Origin: Actinocatenispora thailandica
GTDB lineage: Bacteria; Actinomycetota; Actinomycetes; Mycobacteriales; Micromonosporaceae
NCBI RefSeq assembly: GCF_016865425.1
Contig: NZ_AP023355.1
Coordinates: 7,252,198 to 7,316,197, forward strand
DNA: 64,000 nt
Direction: 5' to 3'
This document shows, in pieces, positions 51,592 through 59,285 of this stretch. Positions within the stretch are counted from its first letter, which is position 1. Each line of letters opens with the position of its first letter. The notes under the pieces are model-generated. The model worked only from the letters and a program-made list of their open reading frames with translations. It ran no database searches and was not told the origin of the DNA. Made by a program: the position numbers and the translations under genes.

Positions 51592-52380
51592 GACAGGCCC
51601 CTGCGTGGTAAGACCGACGCCATCGACGCTGAGGCAGCCGCTCGCAAGGTGCTGGCCGGGGAATGCATCGCAGTTCCCAAAGACACGACCGGGATCGTGG
51701 AGGCCATCCGGCTGCTGCACACTGCCCGCGACTCCGCGGTCAAGGCTCGAACCGCAGCATTCAACCAGTTCAGCGAACTGGCCATCACGGCCCCCGAATC
51801 CATCCGGCGGTCGTTGACCGCCACAACGCTTGCGGGCAAAGCCAGTCAGGCGACCACCTGGCGTCCGAACCACAACCAGCTGGCCGACCCCGTCCAGGCG
51901 GCCAAGCTTGCTCTGCGCGGCCTGGCGCGCCGCATCGCAGCGCTGACCGCCGAGGCCGCCGAAATCGAACAGCGCTTGGCCGAGATGGTGCACGCCGCAG
52001 CACCCCGCACCCTCAACCTGCTAGGCATGGGCCCCATCCACACCGCGCAGATGCTGATCACCGCCGGTCAGAACATCGATCGGCTACACAGCGAGGCCGC
52101 CTTTGCTCACCTGTGCGCTGCCGACCCCATCCCCGCTTCCTCGGGCAAGACCACACGCCACCGACTCAACCCCTTCGGCGACCGTCAAGCCAACCGGGCC
52201 CTGCACCTGATCGCCGTGGTCCGGCTGCGTTACTGCCAGCGCACCCGCGCCTATGCCAAGCGTCGCACCGAGCAAGGACTGTCCAAAAAGGACATCATCC
52301 GGTGCCTGAAACGCTACATAGCCCGAGAGATCTACTACAGTCTCCGGGCCGACCTTCGACAGCTCGCCACAGCCACTTGA
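51592..52380 (+). pseudogene. IS110-family transposase, N-terminally truncated
   Basis: Reading frame with [20 protein letters not shown] and, further on, the Transposase_20 domain ([20 protein letters not shown]), ending [12 protein letters not shown] and TGA. The N-terminal ~100 residues, which carry most of the DEDD catalytic site, are missing: no family-like sequence is found upstream in any frame. The downstream string TTGACATCTATTAGGAACGT just after the stop is typical of IS110 ends. The element cut into the 5' part of the ribonuclease toxin gene. Confidence 0.85.
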
Positions 52381-52412
52381 CATCTATTAGGAACGTCTCG
52401 GGGCAGTCCCAA

Positions 52413-52580
52413 GGAGCGCTTATTCTACCCGGCGGCAATGGAGTAACTTATCGTGAGTGGGATGTGAACTCAAAGGTCAAGGGCGTTTCACGAGGTGAGG
52501 AGGAGCGATTGGTAACCGGTAGCGACGGGTCCGCTTGGTATACGGACGATCATTATAAATCGTTCTATAGGGTACGGTGA
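52413..52580 (+). pseudogene. C-terminal fragment of a barnase/RNase Sa-like toxin
   Basis: A 55-residue end of a secreted-type ribonuclease domain: [20 protein letters not shown] then [20 protein letters not shown] and KSFYRVR. This matches the Y-x-E-(F/W)...R-G-x-R-x-(I/V)-x-G...Y-Y-T-x-D-H-Y core of microbial guanyl-type ribonucleases, including the catalytic Glu, Arg and His. The N-terminal half of the RNase domain and any delivery domain are gone. The truncation point coincides with the right end of the IS110 remnant. The stop codon overlaps the GTG start of the barstar-like gene. Confidence 0.8.
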
Positions 52581-53095
52581 GTCGGATGGTTGAGAACCCG
52601 CTCTTGAGTATCGGCCCGCCGTGGATATTTGCGGCCGACCTTGACTCAAACCGGTTCGGGAAAATGGCAGACCAGCTCATCGTCAGCGGAGGTAAGAAGA
52701 TCGAGCTTGAAGGCGCTAGGATGACTACGCTCGATGCCTTATTTGACGAGTTTGCCCAAGCAGCTATGCTGCCCGACTATTTTGGGCGGAACTGGCCGGC
52801 CCTTGACGAGTGCCTCGCAGACCTTGAATGGCTTCCGGCATCTAGCTACGTCATGACGCTTCGCAATCCAGCTAGACTCTTAAAGTCTGCGCTTCGCGAT
52901 CGTCCGGTGTTTATCAAGATAGTGACCAAAGTGGCGGCGGAATGGGCCGAACCCGTCAGCGTCGGAGAGTATTGGGATAGGCCCGCGATCCCGTTGCATC
53001 TAGTTGTCGACCGTGCCTGTGGCGCGGATCATGGTTGGCGTGAGTGTGCTAGCACTCCGGACGCATCATGGCTGGGGACAATGAGGTCTATCTAG
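52577..53095 (+). CDS. Barstar-family immunity protein
   Basis: A 172-residue protein whose central part is barstar-like: [20 protein letters not shown] followed by [20 protein letters not shown], the helix-loop-helix (YFGxNWDAL) that plugs the barnase active site. Residues ~1-45 and ~120-172 are extra. It immediately follows the end of the RNase toxin (GTGA overlap at 52577-52580; an alternative ATG is 52586). That is the arrangement of a toxin-immunity pair. With the toxin truncated, it would now be an orphan immunity gene, perhaps protecting against incoming toxins. Confidence 0.85.
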   Translation: MSRMVENPLLSIGPPWIFAADLDSNRFGKMADQLIVSGGKKIELEGARMTTLDALFDEFAQAAMLPDYFGRNWPALDECLADLEWLPASSYVMTLRNPARLLKSALRDRPVFIKIVTKVAAEWAEPVSVGEYWDRPAIPLHLVVDRACGADHGWRECASTPDASWLGTMRSI

Positions 53096-53203
53096 GCACT
53101 CTCGAAGTGGAGCTGATAACGGCGTGTTGGCATGAGGGACGGCCCGATTGTTGGGAGAATTCGGCTTGCCCGACTCAACTCTCAAACAAACGGACCGTCT
53201 GAC

Positions 53204-53389
53204 ATGTATCAGACCACCGGCCTTTCTCGCGCTGGCCTTGAGGAACTGTGCGCCATGATCAACCGCAACATCGCGGACGAAAATAAGACCTGGCCGCCGA
53301 CGCTCGGATTGTTCAAGGCGGTGGTGGTGTCGTTGATCTATCTGCGCCGCAACAGGGTCCAGCAAGAGCTATCGGAAACCTTTGGTTGA
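53204..53389 (+). pseudogene. IS5-family transposase, N-terminal fragment
   Basis: MYQTTGLSRAGLEELCAMIN, then WPPTLGLFKAVVVSLIYLRR and NRVQQELSETFG followed by a stop. This is the N-terminal HTH of DDE_Tnp_4-type IS5 transposases (WPP-LGL...LRRNR-QxExAE-FGVSQ). It is truncated right after the recognition helix. It may once have been joined with the C-terminal fragment at 51244-51440, which has the opposite orientation. Confidence 0.75.
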
Positions 53390-53395
53390 GGGGCT

Positions 53396-53575
53396 TCACG
53401 TTTTCCGGACATGGCTTTGACCGGTGATTTCACGCGGTGAGCTGCTGATTTTTGTGCCCGGTGTATGCCTCGTGTGGGCCAGCTGCTGCCACTGCCGGGG
53501 CACGGTAAGGCCCAGCTCATGAGCGACCTGAAGCTGGACCGGCTTGAACTCGGCGTTGGCGATGTCGTGCCACAT
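53396..53575 (-). pseudogene. ATP-grasp peptide maturase-like fragment
   Basis: A short frame starting MWHDIANAEFKPVQLQVAHE then LGLTVPR. The NAEFKPVQLQ...A...GLTVPR pattern is the linker into the ATP-grasp fold of MvdC/MvdD- and TgmB-like ribosomal-peptide maturases (AE-KPxQLxxAxxxGLxVPRTLVTN). Right after VPR the similarity stops. The second half (QWQQLAHTRHTPGTK) is unrelated. Only ~25 residues match, so confidence is moderate. Confidence 0.45.
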
Positions 53576-53795
53576 CGTTGAGCAACGGTTCCTGATAGTC
53601 TCACTCTGAGTAAGTATTTCGGGAGACGCCGTCGTTCATCGCCTCTGCCGGGCCGAGCACCCGTCGATCGCTCAGCAAGCCGAGTCGACTGCGCGCGGCT
53701 GTCAGACGCCCTGTCGGGGAACGAACAGTGGGGCCCCGGCTCAAGAGAAGCTGTAGTCGATACCACCGAGATCGTCGAGGAGGTCGGTGAGTGCG
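53553..53795. repeat. 243-bp direct repeat, copy 2
   Basis: This is the partner of 49785-50027 (same length, about 90% identity by eye). On its left side copy 2 continues into the ATP-grasp-like fragment, while copy 1 does not, so copy 2 is closer to the original sequence. Confidence 0.8.
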
Positions 53796-53873
53796 AGCTC
53801 GTCGTGTCTGCAAGGCCGCGCGTCGAGGTCGCCGTGGGGGTAGGCGTGGTCAGCGCCTACCCCCAACATCTGG

Positions 53874-54275
53874 CTATGCGGCCGACGTCGCGAACTGGTC
53901 GAGCAGCTCGGCGAATCCGGCGGCCTCAGCTTCCATCCATGGGGTGGTCGCCCGCGACGGCCGCAGACGGATCAGACGAGCGCGGCGCACATCGACAAAG
54001 ACCGGCTCCGCGTTCTGCAGCAGATCGTCGGCCGCCTGCTCCAACAGCCACAGCACCGCGTCGATCTCCAACGGGTCCGGCTTCTCGGCCCGCGCGTGTA
54101 TCCACACCAGTTCCCGTCGTCCGTCTGGGTAGCTCAACCGCAAGTGTAGGGTGACATTGACGGTGATGCGCCGCGCCGACCACACACCGGTATGCCGCCT
54201 CTCGACGACCGCGCCGTGGAACGCGGGAACGATCTGTTCCCAGCCCTCGGCGCACTCGCGGTAGCTTGCCCGCAC
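53874..54275 (-). CDS. Hypothetical protein in the island
   Basis: A 133-residue frame with a regular alternation of strands and helices: RRITVNVTLHLRLSYPDGRR, ELVWIHARAEKPDPLEIDAV and LWLLEQAADDLLQNAEPVFV. GC-rich codon use is close to the backbone. It starts at a GTG at 54275 without a clear ribosome-binding site, so the N-terminus may be truncated. I do not recognise the family. No membrane segment or signal is seen. Confidence 0.5.
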   Translation of the reverse strand: MRASYRECAEGWEQIVPAFHGAVVERRHTGVWSARRITVNVTLHLRLSYPDGRRELVWIHARAEKPDPLEIDAVLWLLEQAADDLLQNAEPVFVDVRRARLIRLRPSRATTPWMEAEAAGFAELLDQFATSAA

Positions 54276-54481
54276 CCGAGTCGAATCGTTGCTCCCATCC
54301 GGGAACTGATCAGATCCGGAAGGATCCGGCGCGGCACTAACGGTGGGAACTGTGTGGAGGTAGCTGCAAACCGGCTCTTCCCAGATGAGGGTGTAGGTCG
54401 GGCTGGCGCGTTGGTCCCCAGGTAGGCGTCGAGGTCCCCGAAGATGGAAGTTCTCACGCTCGCCATCTGGAAGACCTCGAC

Positions 54482-54979
54482 GTGCTTGACGCTACCGTGC
54501 CGGCCGGGTTCGGCCGGCCTGACCTGACCACTTTCGCCCGGCTCGACGGCCTCGGCCTCGCCGTGATCGGGCAGCGACTCGAGCCGGACCGGGCGGTGCT
54601 TGCGTGTCGAGTTGTCGAGCCCGACCGGTGGTGTCGCCGCTGCGATGCCGAAGGGGTGGCCCGTGACACGGTGATCCGGCGCCTGGCACATGAACCGCTG
54701 GGCTGGCGGCCCACCATCTTGGAAATCGCGGTGCGTCGCTATCGGTGCCGCGAGTGCGGGCACGTGTGGCGACAAGACACCACTCCGGCGGCCGAGCCGC
54801 GGGCCAAGCTGTCACGGGCCGGGCTGCGGTGGGCATTGGAAGCCATCGTGGTCCAGCACCTCACCATCGCCCGGGTCGCCGAAGGACTCGGGGTCGCCTG
54901 GGACACCGCCAACAACGCAGTCCTGGCCGAGGGCAGGAGGGTCCTTGTCGATGATCGGGACTGCCCAGGGTTTGGTTGA
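54482..54979 (+). pseudogene. ISL3-family transposase, truncated by an IS3 element
   Basis: The N-terminal ~155 residues of an ISL3 transposase. It has the zinc ribbon WCRRCDAEG ... RYRCRECGHVWRQDT and the HTH (ALEAIVVQHLTIARVAEGLG then VAWDTANNAVLAEG). At 54957 the inverted repeat of the IS3-family element begins, and only four foreign residues follow before a stop. The DDE part of ISL3 is not found beyond the right end of the IS3 element, so more than a simple insertion happened. Confidence 0.85.
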
Positions 54980-55015
54980 CGCCTGACCTGTGAGGCTGTT
55001 GGCCTTGCTGGAAGG

Positions 55016-55309
55016 ATGTTTGCTGTGCCCAAGCCCTATCCCCGCGAGTTTCGGGACAACGTGGTCGCGGTCGCCCGTGCCGGCGGCGCGCCGCTGACGC
55101 AGATCGCGAAGGACTTCGGGATCTCGGAGTCGTGTCTGTCCAACTGGCTGAAAGCGGCCGATGTTGCCGACGGCAACCGGCCCGGCGTGACCCGCGAGGA
55201 GTCGCAGGAGCTGCGGGAGCTCAAGCGCCGCAACCGGCTGCTGGAGCAGGAGAACGAGGTCCTGCGGCGTGCGGCTGCCTATCTGGCCCGGGACATCAAC
55301 CCAAAATGA
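55016..55309 (+). CDS. IS3-family transposase OrfA
   Basis: A 97-residue HTH protein: YPREFRDNVVAVARAGGAPL, TQIAKDFGISESCLSNWLKA and a leucine-zipper-like ELKRRNRLLEQENEVLRRAA. It overlaps orfB at ATGA (55306-55309). In IS3 elements a -1 frameshift normally joins OrfA and OrfB; here orfB also has its own ATG, so coupling could be by reinitiation. It binds the terminal repeats. Confidence 0.93.
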   Translation: MFAVPKPYPREFRDNVVAVARAGGAPLTQIAKDFGISESCLSNWLKAADVADGNRPGVTREESQELRELKRRNRLLEQENEVLRRAAAYLARDINPK

Positions 55310-56196
55310 TCTACCCGCTCGTCCGAGAGTTGGCCGCGGCCGGCGCCCCTGTTCGGGTGCCGGTCGCGGTGACGTGTCGGGTGCTGGGCTTCTCCCGGCA
55401 GGGCTACTACCAGTGGGTGCGTGAGCCGGTCTCGCAGCGTGACTACCAGGATGCGTGGCTGACCAACGCCGCACTCGATGCGCACGCCGATGACCCGGAG
55501 TTCGGCTACCGGCTGGTCGCCGACCAGCTCCGCGCCGCCGGCCACCACGCCAGCGACAACCGGGTATGGCGGCTGTGCCGCGACCAGCGGATCATCTGCG
55601 CCCACTCGGTCAAACGCGGTCTGGGCCGCAGGCCCGGTCCGCCGGTGCATGACGACCTGATCAAACGGCCAGGCGGCGGCAGGGACTTCACCGCTGCGGC
55701 ACCCAACAGGGTGTGGCTGACCGATATCACCGAGCATCCCACCGCCGAGGGCAAGCTGTATCTGTGCGCGATCAAGGACCTGTGGTCCAACCGGATCGTG
55801 GGCTACTCCATCGACTCTCGGATGACCTCTGAGCTGGCGGTCGCCGCGCTGCGGCACGCCATCGGGCTGCGTTGCCCGGACCACACGATTGTGCATTCCG
55901 ATCGCGGCAGCCAGTTCCGGTCCCGGAAATACGTCACCACGCTGCACCAGGCCGGGCTGACCGGGTCGATGGGACGGGTCGGTGCCTGCGGCGACAACGC
56001 CGCGATGGAGTCGTTCTTCGCGCTGCTGCAGAAGAACGTGCTCAACCGCCGCCGCTGGGCCACCCGTCACCAGCTGAGGCTGGCGATCGTGACCTGGATC
56101 GAAGCCACCTACCACCGCCGGCGTCGTCAAGCCCGCCTCGGCCGGCTGACCCCGATCGAGTTTGAGACCATCTACACCACCGCACACGCGGCCTGA
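55306..56196 (+). CDS. IS3-family transposase OrfB (DDE integrase core)
   Basis: A 296-residue protein with the rve domain. The DDE triad is in VWLTDITEHPTAEGKLYLCA (D), DHTIVHSDRGSQFRSRKYVT (D) and GDNAAMESFFALLQKNVLNR (E), followed by LRLAIVTWIEATYHRRRRQA. The N-terminal HTH_21-like segment RVLGFSRQGYYQWVREPVSQ is also typical. No stop or frameshift is visible, so the element may still be active. Confidence 0.95.
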   Translation: MIYPLVRELAAAGAPVRVPVAVTCRVLGFSRQGYYQWVREPVSQRDYQDAWLTNAALDAHADDPEFGYRLVADQLRAAGHHASDNRVWRLCRDQRIICAHSVKRGLGRRPGPPVHDDLIKRPGGGRDFTAAAPNRVWLTDITEHPTAEGKLYLCAIKDLWSNRIVGYSIDSRMTSELAVAALRHAIGLRCPDHTIVHSDRGSQFRSRKYVTTLHQAGLTGSMGRVGACGDNAAMESFFALLQKNVLNRRRWATRHQLRLAIVTWIEATYHRRRRQARLGRLTPIEFETIYTTAHAA

Positions 56197-56252
56197 CACC
56201 CATCAACCCCGAGTGTCAACCAAACTCGGGGCAGTCCCCAGCCCCCACAACC

Positions 56253-56954
56253 GTGCACCTGCCCACGATTGGCGCCCCACCCGCACCGGCAACCACCAGC
56301 TCGCCCACCAAGCCCTCGCCGGCACCAACACCGGTCTCACTGACGCCGCCAGCGTCCACATCGAACCCACCGGCCGAACCGCCCCGGCGCCGCTCCCGGC
56401 GGGCAATCGCTGCCGTCATTGCCTCCCTCGCCGCCCTCGTGGTGCTGGCAGCAGGCGGGACCATCACTGCCTACTACCGTGGAGCATTCGCCAAAGACGG
56501 CCCCTACACCTCGATCCCCAACCCCTGTGACCTGATGCACGGCGACGCCTTCACCCACTACTTCTCCGAAGGCCGGCGCAGCGATCTCGGCATGGACGAC
56601 GGCGAGGACACCTGCGACATCGACTGGAAACGCGGCACCGACATCCCACCCCGCGACCGCGCAATGGTCTCTCTGAGCATCAAGCTGTTCCACCATCGTG
56701 GGCACGTCGACGCCACCGACGTCGCCATCGCCGACCTGAACAAGGAGTTCAACTTCGACACCACAATCCACACCGACAGCCGCGGCTACACCTGCACCCC
56801 GACGATGAGTGACTACGGTGCCGGCGCAGGCGCCGTCTGCATCGTGGGAAACCTACGGCTGGAGCTCGACGCTGACCTCGTCACCAAACCCGACCCCGTC
56901 CAGACGGTCACGGACCTGCTCAAACCAGTACTCGACAATATGTCCTCGGCCTGA
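56253..56954 (+). CDS. Membrane-anchored DUF3558-like protein
   Basis: A 233-residue protein. The N-terminal ~45 residues are Pro/Thr/Ser-rich and followed by a basic cluster and one membrane helix (AIAAVIASLAALVVLAAGGT). The external part begins with the NPCDLMHGDAF motif and has cysteines in DGEDTCDIDW, RGYTCTPTM and GAVCIVGN, as in DUF3558-like lipoproteins of actinobacteria. The start is only 15 bp after the IS3 right end, so the N-terminus may have been shortened. A similar protein lies at 61416. Function is unknown. Confidence 0.7.
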   Translation: MHLPTIGAPPAPATTSSPTKPSPAPTPVSLTPPASTSNPPAEPPRRRSRRAIAAVIASLAALVVLAAGGTITAYYRGAFAKDGPYTSIPNPCDLMHGDAFTHYFSEGRRSDLGMDDGEDTCDIDWKRGTDIPPRDRAMVSLSIKLFHHRGHVDATDVAIADLNKEFNFDTTIHTDSRGYTCTPTMSDYGAGAGAVCIVGNLRLELDADLVTKPDPVQTVTDLLKPVLDNMSSA

Positions 56955-57164
56955 GGCTAGCCAGACGGCGCGGTGCACCGACACAGACCAGACCGTTCTG
57001 TCGCGAGCTGTCGTCGGCGGTCAGACTGGCACCGCGGCAGTCCCGAACGATGAGTCCGCACGATGCGCGGTCAGCGCTGCCGGCAGCATTGCTGGAGATG
57101 CGTCGAGTGGCCGTCGCTCAGTGGTCGCCGCGGGGTTCGTTCCAGAGCCCGGGGGTCGCTACAC

Positions 57165-57305
57165 CTAACAAGGAGGCGACGTATTCCCACTCTCCTTGTA
57201 AGGGGCCGCGATCCGGTGTTCCTGCACAGAGAGGAACCACAGCCGTATGCGCTCGCGGAAGTCCGCGTCCAACTCGCCAGGCCGAGGGCCGAGATCCTCA
57301 GTCAC
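57165..57305 (-). CDS. Small 46-residue protein
   Basis: GTG start at 57305 behind a good GAGGAGG site. It begins MTEDLGPRPGELDADFRERI, continues RLWFLSVQEHRIAAPYKESG and ends NTSPPC. The sequence is amphipathic and non-repetitive, unlike random GC-rich frames. It could be a genuine microprotein or the start of a truncated gene. No other gene is evident in the surrounding gap (56955-57600). Confidence 0.4.
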   Translation of the reverse strand: MTEDLGPRPGELDADFRERIRLWFLSVQEHRIAAPYKESGNTSPPC

Positions 57306-57600
57306 GCGTGCCTCCTCACGGTGCCTGTCTGCCTCACGGTATGCCCCGATCCGCAGCGTCTGGCGAGTCGGAGCCAGCAGTCAACTCGGGTCAGCGTCGT
57401 GTGGCTCATTGAGCAGCGAGAGTCGCGCTCAGATTGTCGATGTCAGGCGGCGTAGGTCCGTGGTCGGGCCGTGGCGGGCCACCTCAGCGTTCGAGCCAGA
57501 CGTAGTCTTCTAGCGGCTCAGCAGAGGTGTCGGACACGTGCCGGCGCGGTCGGTGGCGGGACCGATGGCTACCCGAGTTGGTGGCGTGGACGCGTGAAGG

Positions 57601-59223
57601 GTGATGTGCGAGATGGTACGAGAGCTGGCGGCTCTGGTGGAGGAGATGGCCGTCATGCTCGCGCGGTCGATGGGTGACGCGACTGGCGTGCTGCAGGTCG
57701 GCTACCACGATCGGTTCACCGGGGTGCGGCTCTACGACCGGGAGGGCCGCGCTTGGCAGGGCGAGCTAGTTGACGACGGCGACCAGATCGACGCCGTCGT
57801 CAACGCGCTGGCCCAGGACCAGACCGGGGTGGCGATGGAGCTGAGGTTCGGGCCGGCCGGCACCTACGAGTTCCGATACACGCTCGGGCTGCGGACGTTG
57901 TCGCCGGCGCGGGTCGTGGGCGACCAGCAGTTCCGGTACCCCCATCATCCGTTGGCGGTGCGGTCGGTGGCCACCACACCGGAGCCGGGCGACACCGACC
58001 CTGCCGTACTGGCGGAGGTAGGCGGCCTGGTGGACGAGTTCGTGCGGCGCTACGAGCAACTCAAGGGCCGGCCGCCGCAGTTCGCGCCCGGTCACAGCGA
58101 GGCCGAGATCGCTGCTGCGGAAGCACGAATCGGCTTGCGGCTGCCCGAAGACCTTCGCGCGTTGTACCGGCTGGTGCACGATGACGACGCCGAGCATGGT
58201 CTGCTGGGATGCCAGTCGTTGCTGCCTTTGGACGAGGTGGTCCGGCACTACCTCGACTCCGAACTCGGCGCGTGGGGATGGAACGACGACCTGTTCGGCC
58301 CCGTACGGGTCGTGCACGACGCCGCCCCGTACGGCCGGATTCGGCGGATGTCTCGCAACGTCCGCTGGATCACCGTCGCCACCGACCGGGCATGCAACTG
58401 GTGCGCGATCGACCTCGACCCCGCTCCCGACGGCACCTCAGGCCAACTGTTCGTCTACGGCCGCGACTACGACGAGTCGGTCGGCTATGTCGCGGAGTCG
58501 GTGACGGCGATCCTGTCCGAAGTGGTCACCGCCCTACAAGCCGGCGAGGTCGAGGACGAGTATCCAGACGAGGAGTACCTCGGGCTGCCCGATCAGATCG
58601 GCGCCGCCATCGAGGTCGACGGCAGCGCAGTACTGAACCTGGCGAACACGTCACTGGCTGCCGCGGTCGCCGATCTCGCCGCACCTTCGCACGTCCAGAA
58701 GCTTTACCTGCACGACGGCGACCGCTCCGACCTGGCCGAGCTGGCAACGCTGCCGCAACTACGCCAGCTGGCAATCCAGACAGCGCAAGCAGTCGAGCTG
58801 ACCATCCCCCGTACGGTTCCGCTGGAATCGCTGAGCGTCCGCGCCGACGCCATCGATCTGACGCCGCTGGCCGGCCATCCGACCCTCTGGGACCTGGAAA
58901 TCGCCAACGCCACACACCCGGTCACGATCACCCCGCTGCTCGACATGCCGGCACTGGTCCGCCTCGACCTGTCGACGGTCACCGTGCCCGACCTCACCCT
59001 CGTGGCACAGCTACCGAACCTGCGAGTTCTGGTCCTCAACCAGGCCCAGTGGCACCAGCTACACGAGACGGGCGCCATGCCGCCCCACCTCGCCGCTGCG
59101 GAGATGACCGGGCAGCAGACACTGCCCGATGCGGTCGCCTGGGTCTCCACCCTTACTCCACGCGCGTGGGCATCATCGCTGCCGACAATCACCGGCCGGG
59201 TCCAGGTTGTACAGGGCAGCTGA
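57601..59223 (+). CDS. SUKH-domain (SMI1/KNR4) protein with N-terminal extra domain and leucine-rich C-terminus
   Basis: A 540-residue protein. Residues ~1-110 look like an alpha-beta immunity-type domain (GYHDRFTGVRLYDREGRAWQ, YEFRYTLGLRTLSPARV). Residues ~155-320 are a SUKH domain: HSEAEIAAAEARIGLRLPED then LRALYRLVHDDDAEHGLLGC and LPLDEVVRHYLDSE, WITVATDRACNWCAIDLDP. Residues ~345-480 are short leucine-rich repeats (LATLPQLRQLAIQTAQAVEL, LLDMPALVRLDLSTVTVPDL, LAQLPNLRVLVLNQ). SUKH proteins are immunity proteins against diverse polymorphic toxins. The start is GTG 57601 or ATG 57604. Confidence 0.85.
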   Translation: MMCEMVRELAALVEEMAVMLARSMGDATGVLQVGYHDRFTGVRLYDREGRAWQGELVDDGDQIDAVVNALAQDQTGVAMELRFGPAGTYEFRYTLGLRTLSPARVVGDQQFRYPHHPLAVRSVATTPEPGDTDPAVLAEVGGLVDEFVRRYEQLKGRPPQFAPGHSEAEIAAAEARIGLRLPEDLRALYRLVHDDDAEHGLLGCQSLLPLDEVVRHYLDSELGAWGWNDDLFGPVRVVHDAAPYGRIRRMSRNVRWITVATDRACNWCAIDLDPAPDGTSGQLFVYGRDYDESVGYVAESVTAILSEVVTALQAGEVEDEYPDEEYLGLPDQIGAAIEVDGSAVLNLANTSLAAAVADLAAPSHVQKLYLHDGDRSDLAELATLPQLRQLAIQTAQAVELTIPRTVPLESLSVRADAIDLTPLAGHPTLWDLEIANATHPVTITPLLDMPALVRLDLSTVTVPDLTLVAQLPNLRVLVLNQAQWHQLHETGAMPPHLAAAEMTGQQTLPDAVAWVSTLTPRAWASSLPTITGRVQVVQGS

Positions 59224-59285
59224 ACAACGCGGCCTGGCGTCGGCGCGTCCTCGGCCCGGCAGCTGGCCCGTTGAAGGATGCCTTA

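Larger units (their letters stand above)
54957..56238 (+). mobile_element. IS3-family insertion sequence, apparently intact
   Basis: A 1.28-kb element bounded by imperfect 24-bp inverted repeats. Left (54957-54980) begins GGGACTGCCCAGGG and continues TTTGGTTGAC. Right (56215-56238) is GTCAACCAAAC followed by TCGGGGCAGTCCC; 22 of 24 positions match. It contains orfA and orfB in the usual arrangement. A target duplication is not obvious. The end sequence CTCGGGGCAGTCCC also occurs alone at 52397-52410, suggesting a second, lost copy. Confidence 0.85.

Noticed and set aside
57050-57455. Plus-strand frames in the gap before the SUKH-LRR gene
   Set aside because: No start signals, low-complexity composition, and they are antisense to the better supported 46-residue frame.
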